Below, piece after piece: positions 35,577-45,678 of a stretch of DNA of 64,000 nucleotides (positions within the stretch are counted from its first letter, which is position 1; every line of letters begins with the position of its first letter). The DNA comes from Citrus sinensis (lineage: Eukaryota > Streptophyta > Magnoliopsida > Sapindales > Rutaceae): the NCBI RefSeq assembly GCF_022201045.2, contig NC_068557.1, positions 2,046,001-2,110,000 of the forward strand. The letters run 5' to 3'. A model generated the notes under the pieces. The model was not told the DNA's origin, did no database searches, and saw only the letters and a program-made list of their open reading frames with translations. The position numbers were made by a program, and so were the translations under genes.

Positions 35577-35937
35577 TTTGCTCTATTTTCCAATGATAGC
35601 AAGATTGGCCCCATTGGCCAAACTGACAAGCCTAGCTTTCTCTTCAAGTACATGAATGCAATCTGATCAAACTCTTCAATGTTATTACACAAAATCCCGT
35701 TAGAATTCACCCACGCAGGAAAATTTTCACCTTGAAACAAAGACCAAGAATCTGTCCCATCAGCCTCTAACATATTCAAGGTTAATTGGGATTTATGAAT
35801 CCTTGAAGCCTCTTCAAAATCTGGTAACATAAACTCATCTGAAGTAACTTTTTTGTGAGGAAGATTTGTCCAAAAGGAATAGTAACAAGCCAAGCCATAG
35901 CTACTAGCACCACTAAAAATTGCATGAAACACATTAA
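35577..35937 (-). pseudogene. UGT-1': internal fragment of UGT-1
   Basis: 361 bp colinear without indels with UGT-1 8779-9139, covering roughly residues 136-255 ('VFHAIFSG...WPMGPILLSLENRA'). Both the start and the PSPG box are missing. The left end is the block A/B duplication junction and the right end is a deletion junction with filler DNA. Near identity to UGT-1 shows it is a recent copy. Not functional. Confidence 0.9.
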
Positions 35938-36006
35938 ACATCCGTATAAATGTAACAATTTGAAAAGATTTGTCCAAAAGGAATAGTAACAAGCCAAGCC
36001 ATAGCT
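35936..36006. other. Templated filler DNA at a deletion junction
   Basis: Between the UGT-1' fragment and the downstream spacer lie two short copied pieces: about 23 bp matching 36,158-36,181 (AACATCCGTATAAATGTAAC) and about 42 bp matching about 35,861-35,902 (contains GATTTGTCCAAAAGGAATAG). Compared with block A, 9,140-10,441 is missing here. Confidence 0.8.
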
Positions 36007-37023
36007 CACTCTTATCTCCATGTTTGTCTGTCCTACGTTATAAGGTGCGATTGTCTTTTTGTTGAGATTTTTTCTTTGGAAAAAATCTAAGGTGCTTCAG
36101 GTGCATTATTATGTTTCTGTTTATTTCTTGTTATGTATATATAATCGATTAGTTATGAAAACATCCGTATAAATGTAACAAACGATGAAAGAGAGTACTC
36201 TGAACTCATATTTTGAACTCATATTTTTATATTAATAATATGTTCCATAGGCATTCTTTATTTATTTTTTATTTTTAAGATGAGGAGAATTAAAATATAA
36301 ATTTTAACCTCAATTTTTTTCCTTAAAAATTAAACTTGAGTGATCAACCAAATAAAGATTCTAAAAATTGAATTTGGCTGACTCATGGGACTTCCATTAA
36401 AGTCATTTGTTGATGAAGAGGACTAGCCAATTTTTGAGCTAACGTTTGACGATGATTGTAATCCTGATTTTAGATTAAGGAATAAAATATGCAATTTATG
36501 TGTTGAGTTTTTCGGAATAAACTTATTGTAGCTTTTGTGGAGATTACGAAATTGTTAACATGGAAGAGTTAAAGATATGTCATGTCCATTTAGACAAAAT
36601 TACATAATTGGTCAAGAGTGTGGATGAGTGGTTTTCAATCGATTTTATTTAGCTAGCCATCCGAATCTAAATCTTAAGAAAAGTAAGGGACTGAAAATTA
36701 ATTTAAACTTTATTCATCCCTTATCATTTAAAAAATATAATAAAATAAATTATTTTCATTTCTTCATGACGATGAGTCGACGATGTTAAGGAACGTGTCC
36801 ATGACCAAATGGCGGACCCAATTCTTCACCAACTAATTTCTAGAGAGAAGGAAATTAAGAGTCCATAATTGGAACTCAAATTGGCCATACATCCTGGTAA
36901 AATTATTCTTATTGTATTTAACTATTTAGTCTAAACTTGACAATTATTAGAGAACGCAACGTTATCTTTAAACATACCATTAATCAGTCCCCATAACATA
37001 CTTCAAACCTCATTATTATTTGA
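36007..37023. other. Duplicated spacer between UGT-1' and UGT-2'
   Basis: Homologous to 10,446-11,719 of block A, minus roughly 240 bp. No gene seen. Confidence 0.6.
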
Positions 37024-39136
37024 TCAATCCTCCTCCTTCTGTGCCTTCTTCATCATCAACGCAGCATCCAAGAATTGTTCCATGGCTTTTACAGAAGACC
37101 CCTTAAACTTTTCTTCATTTCTAACAGCATTCTTAATAATCATCTCAACCTCAGAAGCTTTCTTTCTCAAGTCCATTCCTTTCTCAGTCTCATTCATCAC
37201 CAACTCAAACTTTGCACTTAAGTTCTCTTTCGAAACCTCACAATTCATCCCTCTAGCAACCTCCACACAAACCCCAATCACTTCTTCAAGCAACTTAGAA
37301 TTATAAAACTGCTCTGCTGCCAACGGCCACCCAATTATCGGCACCCCATGACTCAAAGCTTCAAGCACTGAGTTCCATCCGCAATGACTCAAAAATGCAG
37401 ATATTGACTTGTGAGACAAAATCTCCACTTGAGGTGCCCATTTTTGGACCACTAGCCCTTGTCCTGAATCTTTGATTCTTTCTTCAAATCCTTCAGGCAG
37501 CCACTCATTGGCTCTAAATTCAGAGTTCAAGTCAAAACCAAGTGGTGGCTTAACAACCCAAATGAAGTTCTTGCCACAAGCCTCTAAAGCCATTGCCAAT
37601 TGCATCATTTGTGATGCAGCTATTGTGTTTTGTGAACCAAACGAGACATAAATAACTGAATTGCATGGCTTGGTATCAAGCCAATTTTTACACGACTCTG
37701 TGGAGATTCCGTACTCTTTTCCTGCCCCAGCTCTGCTCCCGGTTGACAAAAGCAGGGGCCCAACTGGCCAGACGGGTCGGCCAAGCTTTCTACTGAAATA
37801 TATTAGAGGGAAAAGGACATTCAACCCCCCAACGTTCAGGAAAATGGATAAAAAACCCCTGAACGTTTTAAAAAGGACTTATAACCCCCTTTCCGTTAAC
37901 AAACACCGTTTGTTTTAATAGTAAATTTATTTTTAATTTTTAATTAACATTATACCCTTATAATAAAAAAATTAATATATTAATTTGAGATATATCATAA
38001 TTAATAATTTTTTAAAAGCTTAAAGTTGAGATACACTTATTTTTTTGCCTAAATTATTTACTATAAATTATACCTTTCTAACAATAATAATATGGTTTTG
38101 ATTCCTCAAAGAAAAAAGGTTTAATCAAATTTTGTTTTATTAGTAATAATCACATATGAAAGGTTTGATCATTAGAAAGGTATACTTTATAGCAAATAAT
38201 TTGGATAAAAATGTAATTGTATCTCAATTTTTAGTTTTAAAAAATATTAATTGTGACATGTCTCAAATCAATATATTAATTTATATTTATTATAAGGGTA
38301 TAAAGTAATTAAAAATAAAAAATAAATTTACTGTTAAAACAAACGGTGTTTATTAACGAAAAAGGGGTTATAAGTCATTTTGGAAACATTGAGGGGTTTT
38401 TTGTCCCTTTTCCTAAACGTTGGGGGGTTGAATGTCCTTTTCCCTATATTAGACCAATCTTGTCAAGCTCCTCTACTGTGTTAAACAAGATTCCATCAGC
38501 ATTCATCCACTGAGGAAGCACTTTCTGAAAAAATACTGAAAGTGAATCACTACCATCAGCAAGTCTTAAAAACTTTGTCATCTGAGTTACATGAATTCTT
38601 GAAGCTTCAGGAAAATCCGGCAATAGAAATTCATCGGAATCCCGATGGGGTAGGTTTAGCCACAAAGAGTAGAAACAAGCAAAGCCAAAACTACCACCTC
38701 CTACAAATAGAGCATTAAAAATACCATATTCTTGTGCTATCTCTGCACTCCATGCAAAGAACATATCTGCAATGATGCAAACCGGTTTATGGCCATTTTG
38801 TTCATCAAAAAGACCATTGATGAGTTTCCTGAAATGGGGTTTAAATGATAAAGTGGATTCAAAGAAATTTGGAAAGAGATGAAAAGGAAGAGAATCAGTG
38901 TTTTCAGTACAAGGAGGGAGGTCATGAGCTATGCCATCGAAGGGAATTTCACGAAGGTGAATGGAGGAGTTTTGAGGGAGAGACGATTTGAGTTTCTTGA
39001 GGTTTGAAGGGGTGTTAACAAAAGTTATAGTGTATCTGTTTGTATTCTCCAGGTGAAGGGCTAATGCAAGGAATGGGATTATATGGCCTTGTGCCATGAG
39101 CGGGAACATCACTATGTTCTCTTTTCTTTGTGCCAT
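37024..39136 (-). pseudogene. UGT-2': UGT92A1-like gene split by a MITE
   Basis: From the ATG at 39136 the frame is open through 'EELDKIGLI' (to about 38,454). It resumes after the MITE at 'YFSRKLGRPV' (about 37,798) and runs to TGA at 37024-37026. Removing the 637-bp element and one 9-bp duplication leaves 1,467 bp, the same 489 codons as UGT-2, with no stops. 'AQGHIIPF', 'CIIADMFFAW' and a full PSPG box ('HCGWNS', 'GVPIIGWPLAAEQ') are present. The gene was thus intact until the insertion. 646 extra bases are not a multiple of three and contain stops. A possible 3' splice site (ATATATTTCAG) lies at the downstream junction, but I found no donor that would restore the frame. Confidence 0.9.
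37808..38444. mobile_element. Long-TIR MITE, Mutator-like, inside UGT-2' (637 bp)
   Basis: Inverted repeats of at least 150 bp start GGGAAAAGGACATTCAACCC at both ends and extend towards the middle, so the whole element could fold into one hairpin. A perfect 9-bp duplication TATATTAGA lies at 37799-37807 and 38445-38453. UGT-2 provides the uninterrupted site at about 12,500. No coding capacity. Confidence 0.93.
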
Positions 39137-39217
39137 TCTTGTTAATAGGAAAAAAGAGCAGTGAGTACAGGATGAGGTAAAGAAGATGCGTGGGGTGTGT
39201 GATACACATACACACGG

Positions 39218-39225
39218 CTTTTATA
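39218..39225 (-). promoter_or_regulatory. TATA box of UGT-2'
   Basis: TATAAAAG on the minus strand, 82 bp upstream of the ATG at 39136, in the same context as the UGT-2 box. Confidence 0.5.
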
Positions 39226-39835
39226 ACAGTTAGAAGAATTTAGCGTACGTTAAGAATTAATCTTAAGCTAATACTATTGGTTCAAACAGGTACATATAAT
39301 AAAGAGAAAATTAAAAAGAAAATTAATAATAATAATAATGCTGCAGACAGGAACTCTGTGAAACTTTCCTAAGCGACGTGTCAAAAATTTGACCGCATTA
39401 CTCCACCCATCGACCCCAACCAATCCAAGGTTAGTGTGAGGGGAATTCGAACTTTTAATCTCTTTGAATTCAATTAAACAACTGAGTCCTCAGAATTTTC
39501 TCAAAATTATTTACTCAGCCCGCCGAGCAATAAATTATACGTTGTCCTCTTGACCTCTTCGATAATGATGGTATACAAATTGATTTGCTGAACTCGGTTT
39601 GTTTTATCTCTCTATTTCTATTCTTATGTCAGCTAACAAACAGGGATGGTGCTGCCGATTCCATTAAAGGGCCAACTGCAGGACACCTCACTCGTACTAT
39701 TTTCCAACCCACTCACTCACACTTTTTCAGATGGAAAACAGGGATGATTAAATTGTTCAATAATACTTCATAGACCTCTTAACTTTCCTCCAGAAAAATT
39801 TAAGAATCATACCCACTCCCCTTATCTACCACTTA
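39226..39835. other. Left half of the UGT-2'/UGT-3' head-to-head promoter
   Basis: Homologous to about 13,277-13,955 of block A. Ends at the CACTA-like insertion. Confidence 0.6.
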
Positions 39836-40157
39836 TATACTACAACAAATAATAGTATTACCGGCGAGATATTTCCGAGAGTTTTATTTACTTTTGGTAC
39901 TAAATATTTTTTTTTGCAAAGGTGAAAAAGAACTATCAAAAAAACATTAAAAAACTATTAGCTTTTTCAAGAGCAAATTGCTATCGGTAATAAATAATAC
40001 ACCAGTCGGAAGTACAACTATACAAGGGCATAATTAATGATAAATCTTCTCAAGTTCGACCTAATGTCAGTGATCTGTTAAAAATAAATGAGTGGCTAAT
40101 TAAATTATGCACTGGCTCTGCTAATTAATAAAGAATCATAAGTAAATAACTAATCAC

Positions 40158-40411
40158 CTGGCCAGTTGGTCCCCTCTTTATTCTTAATCTAGAAACATCG
40201 ACTCCACTGAACTTCATGTTACTAACAAATAATTGGCCTTGTTGATCGTCTCCATACGCCCCGATCAGCCCACAAGGAACCCCAAAGCCTACGCTAAGCC
40301 CTCGAATAGTATTGGTGACACTACCTCCAGCTATTGTCTTTATAGGAGAGGCTCATCCAGAATGTGGGTTTTCACTTCACTCAATATATGCTCAAGCTCT
40401 TCAATTGCAAC
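40158..40411 (-). pseudogene. Captured exon of a pfkB-type carbohydrate kinase
   Basis: On the minus strand 254 bp are bounded by a splice acceptor (TGTAG before GTTGCAATTG) and a donor (CCAG followed by GTGATTAG). Translation gives 'VAIEELEHILSEVKTHILDE', then after a 1-bp deletion 'GGSVTNTIRGLSVGFG', 'LIGAYGDDQQGQLFVSNM' and 'SRLRIKRGPTG'. These are pfkB/ribokinase-family features (substrate-binding GG and GxxGxDxxG-like segments). Both splice sites survive, so genomic DNA rather than mRNA was copied. The frameshift makes the fragment non-coding. Confidence 0.75.
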
Positions 40412-40484
40412 CTACACAACATTTTTAATTTCGATTTTTTTTCTAGCCACAAAGAATTGCTTATGAAAAAAAATAATAATTAAT

Positions 40485-40503
40485 ATATATATATATATAT
40501 ATA
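40485..40503. repeat. (TA)n microsatellite
   Basis: About 19 bp of pure TA repeat within the CACTA-like element. Confidence 0.8.
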
Positions 40504-40636
40504 AATAGAAAAAAGAAATCAAGTAGAATGAAATTGTTAAAAATAAATGAGTAGCACATGTTGCAGCTGCTGGAGAATTTAATAACAATGTTCCTTATCT
40601 GAGAGTGCACAATGTGGCTGAAATTAAGGTAACTAA

Positions 40637-41433
40637 TGTTGATGCGAGATTCCGGTTCTCCTCGTTCTACGATCAGGATCTCTGCTCGATCAACTTCGTC
40701 ACTACCAGGAGGTCTCCTCGCCAGGCTTCTTCTCCGGAAGTCCCTGCGTACACAGATAAGTCAGAGTACGCCGGTTGTTTTCCCGGCGCAAACCCTCCGA
40801 CGCTCAAGTCAGATATGAAGGTTCGGGAAAAGCTTGCCACAGGTCTTATGGCGTTTCTTGTGGTTTTCTCCCCTTTTCTCAAGAATGCCAACCCTTTTAC
40901 CTTCGTTGGCTACCTTTTTATAGGCTTCCTCTGAATCTCAGTCCTCCGCTCTTTTCGAGACGGTATGGGACTTCAACTGCTGCGTTATGGGCAAAACATG
41001 GGATCTAGCGTGTTATGCCACGGTTCAGGGGAAAGCGTGGCTGCCACGGCTCTGTGAGACCTTGCGTGTTACGCCACGGTTCGGGGGAAAGTGTGGCTGT
41101 CATGGCTCTGTGAGATCTTGCGTGTTACGTCGCGGTTCTGGGGAAAGCGTGGCTGTTGTGCCTAGATTCTCGTGCTGGAGAGCACGTCTTGCCAACTGCC
41201 GTCGACCGGGTCTCCTCGCCTCTCGATCTCTAGCCGGAATGGCCTCATGCCTTTTATAGGAATTGGCCTCGCGGACGACAACATCGTGGACGAGCAGGAT
41301 GTTTCTGATCCTGTTCTTCCACGCGCTAGGCTTTAACGGAACACATCGGTTCGCAGAACTCCGCCATCAGATGTCTGCTCGTCATTCCTGGTCCCTTCGA
41401 CGCATTTGTCCCAAACAGTATCCCTCCCAAACA
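40637..41433. mobile_element. GC-rich solo LTR (797 bp)
   Basis: Starts TGTTGATGCG and ends CCCAAACA, flanked by a perfect 5-bp duplication ACTAA (40632-40636, 41434-41438). It is visibly richer in G and C than everything around it. A TATA-like TATAAAAG sits on the minus strand near 41,251-41,258, suggesting minus orientation. There is no second LTR or internal region, as after LTR-LTR recombination. Open frames inside it are not genes. It lies nested within the captured-gene DNA. Confidence 0.8.
41008..41165. repeat. 56-bp minisatellite within the solo LTR
   Basis: Nearly three copies of a 56-bp unit begin at 41008, 41064 and 41120 (GCGTGTTA(T/C)G...CACGGTTC...GGGGAAAG). Differences between units are mostly C/T. 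Confidence 0.85.
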
Positions 41434-43148
41434 ACTAACATATTATTTTCTGTTTGGATTCTAATTACTGAATATTATTTGAGTCTACGTTCAAAACCAT
41501 GCATGCTGAGTGTTGGATAATCAGGAAAATAATACTACTATGTTTCAATTTTTTATTTTTTTTTGGGTTAATTTATATGCATATATAATTTGACAGCTGA
41601 TGAGTTTTCAGTTGAGCTAGCTGAAGGGCTTGCTTTTGTTGCTGCTCGTGATGATGAATCCAAACTCTTTATGGTAGTTTTACTCTCTTTCAAGGTTTGT
41701 GAACAATTTATACTTGGCGATGATTGATTCTTCAAGTAGCAATTATTTCATACTCCTTGTTTGGCATTCTTCATTGTATTATAGTTTATGGAGAAAGAAG
41801 TGAAGAGGTTGAAAAGAATAGTGAAGCTTGCACTTGGAAACTCAAGTGCACAAGAATCACCTCTTACGTTACAGATTGCTAATTTTCATTTACTTTCAAG
41901 CTTTTTAAAAATTTTTTTTTTCACTTTCTAATCCATAGAAACTAACCATAACAGGGTTTTGTAACTGATAGACCAGATTACCGCAAGCACATAAATCCTC
42001 TAATGGCAGTGTTGCATTTTTCGGCCTCTCTAAATTTATAGGTTAGCAATACTTGCTAAATTTAGAATCCAACTCCTGCTGTTGACTTCAAATATTAGCA
42101 TATTTTCTTATTGATACAAAATATTGCTCTAATGATTATTATCCATTCCAGTCTCATATTTTGTCAGGCTTCTTAAGCATATCTTGGATATAATACTTAT
42201 GCTTAATTCTATACAAACTGATTGTCGAAATAACATACTATTATACTAGTTACTGATTTGATAATTTACTGATTAATATTTCTTCGTTGATCTAGGATAT
42301 TATTTGGTATACTAATGATGATGTGGGGATGGAGCAGATTCATATTTCTTGATTCATATAGGATATTATTTGGTCGAATGAAGATGATGATGGGAATGAA
42401 GAAGATGAGGTAGAGGCAAACGTAGGTCTCAGAGACTAAAGAACATGTGTTGGAGGATGCTTGAAATAATTCATGCTATGAAATCATTTTGCGTATACAT
42501 TTGAGATTTTTTTTAAAAAATATACTATTAAAATTGATTATGTTGTACTGTTGATTGGTGAATGCAATTTCTATAAATTTTTGAAATTAATGAAGCTATA
42601 TTTAATGTATTTTGCGTGTTGCTATTGCTATTTTGTTGATTATGTTGCATTGGTAATACAGATACTTAAAAAGAATAAAAGTAAAAAGCGTAATAAATAA
42701 TAATATTAAATAAATTAAATGGGTCACTAAATAAAAAAGAAGAAGCATATTTCCAGCGTGTTTCTTGCATTTTCGAGGGTAAATTATGGTTGGAATAGTA
42801 ATCATTTGTGTTCTCCAGCCTCATTTCCAAGGGAAGTTAATGCGATCTCGAAGGGCAAATGCAATTGGAAATATGTAATTTTTGGTTTTATAGAATCATT
42901 TTCGAGGGCATTTGATGTCATTTCTGACGGCACGGCTATTGAAAATAATTTTTTTCTCTAACGACCCATTGAAAGTTGTACTTTTTCGATGCAACTTAAT
43001 ACAACGACGGTCGACGGCATGATTTTCTCAAAAATAAGTTTTTCCAAAAGTGTTTGTGTATTTCCAAGAGTATTTACCCTTAGAAATAACCGTTTTTCTT
43101 TTAGTGTTAATCCTCTACTTTTTCTCCTTCTGATCCTCATCAACAACA

Positions 43149-43485
43149 ATGGCACAGAGGAAAGAAACCATAGTTTTGTTTCCATTCATGGCACAAGGTC
43201 ATTTAATCCCTTTCCTGGAATTAGCCCTTCACCTAGAGAAAACAAATAAATGCACCATAACTTTTGTTAACACCCCTTTGAACCTCAATAAACTCAAACC
43301 TTCTCTCCCTCAAAATTCCTCCATTAACCTTTTTGAAATTCCCTTCCATAGCATAGATCATAATCTCCCTCCTTGTACTGAAAAGTGAAAACACTGATTC
43401 TGTTCCTCATCATCTAGTTTCCAAACTCATTGAAGTTACTTTATCGTTTAAGCCCCATTTCAAGAAACTCGTCAATGATCTTATT
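43149..43485 (+). pseudogene. UGT-3': 5' fragment of a UGT92A1-like gene
   Basis: The ATG at 43149 opens 79 codons closely matching UGT-3 ('MAQRKETIVLFPFMAQGH'). An extra AAGTG then shifts the frame to a stop at 43386-43388. Homology ends near 43,485, where the sequence jumps to the equivalent of 17,100 in block A. The junction shares TTATT with both parents, so about 2.8 kb were lost by a microhomology deletion. The CACTA-like element ends only 42 bp before the ATG. Confidence 0.88.
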
Positions 43486-43652
43486 CACTAAACCCATTAA
43501 ATCCATTTATGAATACTTAATAAATGTGTCATGGAATTTCTTATAAATTTATTAAAAATCTAGAAAGTTCTAGTAGCTCGTCAACCACTGAACATTGACT
43601 TAAGTTGGCAACACCATGATCAAATAAGAAGATGACCCATTCGCCTCAAAAC

Positions 43653-44808
43653 CAAGGGCGGATCCAGGATTTAATATTACCCCGGGCTAAATTTTAAAAT
43701 TTATATTTTAAAGCGAACATAAAAATTTATAAGTAGAAATAAGTATATTAAATAAGGAGGAATACCAAAAACTTTATCTCTCTAAATATGTACTATAAAC
43801 AAAAATAATTATAAAAAAAGAGTAGAAAACAAAAAACAACTCAAATATGAAATTATTTTTTAATTATAGAATTTGACATTGCAACCTATAATAACTTGTA
43901 ATTATATAAGGATTAAAAAATCAATTAAGAAATTTAAATTAACATAGATCAATACATGTAATTACAATCAATTAAAAATTGCAAGTAAAACTTTTATGCA
44001 TGAAGTGAAGTACTAAATTACCCGACTTAATAAATTAAATAATTAAAATTTATTTATCCTTTTAAATTGTAAAAGTATTTTTAATCAAAAGTTTTAATAA
44101 TAAACTAAACTCAATTTAGCAAAAAGATATTTGGGTGCAGTTGTTTCTTTGTCAGATGCTCTATCTCTCTTTAAAGAATTAGAAGTTGATGATTCTTCTA
44201 TTAAAAGCTCTTAAAATACTCAAATTTTATTTTCTACTTGTCATCTTAGTTAATATAACTAATAAATAAAATCTGAAAATTCACATTAAAATTTTATGAA
44301 AATATTGATAATTGTTACTATATGTTATTTCTGTAAGTACTTTTAAGTCTAGTGATGATGTTATATTACATTGACATATATATTTTTTAATTAGAAGCTT
44401 TTTAAAATAAATTAAAGCAGTAATAAAATTTTAACACCCTAATGTTTTCAATCTATTCAATAAATATATAATTTAATCATTTTATAAAATAAGTCACTAA
44501 TTTCAATTGAAAATAATATAATTGACTTAGGGACACATTTATAAATAAAATAAAAACTCTATTATTATATAAAATTAATGAAAACATATGGGTAATTGAG
44601 TTAGGGACATATTTAAATATAAAATGAAAACTCTATTGTTATACTAAATTGATGAAAATGTAAGGGTAGTTGAGTTAGGGATATATATGAAACTAAAATG
44701 AAAACTCTATTGTTTTATTAAATTATTAAAAAAGTAAGGGGTGTAAATGATTTTTTTAAACTAGACCGGGCTACAGCCCGGTCTAGCCCACGTGCAGGTC
44801 CGCCACTG
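43653..44808. mobile_element. hAT-like non-autonomous element (1,156 bp)
   Basis: Ends CAAGGGCGGATCC and, reversed, CAGTGGCGGACCT, resembling the CAGGGGCGGA termini of hAT elements. An 8-bp duplication CTCAAAAC lies at 43645-43652 and 44809-44816. Block A has the uninterrupted site near 17,250. AT-rich inside with no transposase. A 74-bp unit is tandemly repeated about three times (44,540-44,740; AAAACTCTATT at 44,553, 44,627 and 44,701). Confidence 0.82.
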
Positions 44809-44816
44809 CTCAAAAC

Positions 44817-45303
44817 AAAATATCACTTCTCAAATAAGCCAGATGATTGATGTCAAAGAAAAGGACCACAAATCAAACAAAGAAAAGAGTAACGTCTTTC
44901 AATTTCAGCTAAATACTTCACACAAACAAAAAAGAGTACAAGGTGGAAAGCACTTACACAACACTAGAGGAGATATTTGCAGTATAAATGATCCGAAACA
45001 AGGATAGGGTTTAACAAAAGTATGTTGAATGTAAAGATGGGTTCAAATATCAAAAATTATTATTTTTTATTATATTTTAGTATCCACAATTGTAATTTAA
45101 TTTAGGCATATTTTAATCATTAAAAATTATTTTCAAAAATAAGTTTAATAAGTAATTTAGTGAGTTTAAATAACCATATCTTCTTAAATTATGAATGTTA
45201 TTTGGTCTTTAAAATGAACCAAAATTACCAAAATGACCCCACTCCCCTTCTTTACCTCTTATTCCTCTGCTTCTTTCTCCTCCGATGATCCTCATCAACG
45301 CCA
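44817..45303. other. Upstream region of UGT-4'/5'
   Basis: Homologous to about 17,255-17,973 without the SINE present there. No gene seen. Confidence 0.6.
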
Positions 45304-45678
45304 ATGGCGCAAAGAAAAGAGAATATAGTGATGTTCCCATTCATGGCACAATGCCATATAATCCCTTTCCTAACATTATCCCATCGCTTGGAAGAAACAA
45401 ACAGATACACCATAACTTTTTTTAACACTTAACATCCTTTTAAACCTCAAGAAACTCAAATCATCTATCCCTCAAAATTCCTCCATTCACCTTCTTGAAA
45501 TTCCTTTCAATAGCACAGACTACGACCTCCCTCCTTGCACCGAAAAACACAGACTCTATTCCATATCGTCTCTTTCCAAAATTCCTTCAAGCTTCATCGT
45601 CGCTCAAACCCCACTTCAAAGAATGCTGCATTGATAATGAAACAGATGGAAAAGGAAGCATCAAAGAATGAGGTCTGA
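45304..45678 (+). pseudogene. UGT-4'/5': internally deleted UGT92A1-like pseudogene
   Basis: Starts with MAQRKEN at 45304 and keeps roughly the first 100 codons with frameshifts (near 45,427 and 45,541) and a Gly-to-Cys change next to the catalytic His (AQCHIIPF). Near 45,621 it jumps to the last 20 or so codons, ending in TGA at 45676-45678. About 1.1 kb, including the PSPG box, is missing. The 5' part is closer to UGT-4 and the 3' UTR closer to UGT-5, so it may be a recombinant or an ancestor-like copy. Confidence 0.85.

Larger units (their letters stand above)
40561..42060 (+). pseudogene. Exon-like pieces of an unidentified plant gene in the CACTA-like element
   Basis: Ignoring the solo LTR, several short open stretches are bounded by plausible splice sites. 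One ends at 40628 before GTAACT ('VPYLRVHNVAEIK'). Another, 41597-41673, lies between TGACAG and GTAGTT ('DEFSVELAEGLAFVAARDDE'). A third begins at 41785 after ATTATAG ('MEKEVKRLKRIVKLALGN'), and a fourth lies near 41,956-42,007 ('GFVTDRPDYRKHINPLMA'). I do not recognise the gene. Order and strand suggest a single donor, copied with introns. Confidence 0.45.
39836..43106. mobile_element. CACTA-like (En/Spm) element carrying host gene fragments
   Basis: About 3.27 kb absent from the matching site of block A (near 13,960). The left end reads TACTACAACAAAT, close to the CACTA terminus CACTACAACAAA; the right end reads TTTTCTTTTAGTG, reverse complement CACTAAAAGAAAA. TTA occurs at both borders (39833-39835, 43107-43109), the 3-bp duplication expected; a stray TA follows the left copy. 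Subterminal DNA has repeated short motifs (TTTCGAGGG, GACGGC) typical of this superfamily. No transposase is seen. Inside are an exon of a pfkB-type kinase, exon-like pieces of an unidentified gene and a solo LTR. Confidence 0.7.

Noticed and set aside
37799-38453. MITE acting as a new intron in UGT-2'
   Set aside because: A good acceptor (ATATATTTCAG) exists at one junction, but I found no donor nearby that keeps the frame; transcripts would be needed to revive the idea.
40605-40934. 109-codon open frame near the CACTA-like element
   Set aside because: Most of it lies within the GC-rich solo LTR, where low AT content makes open frames common; no protein feature.
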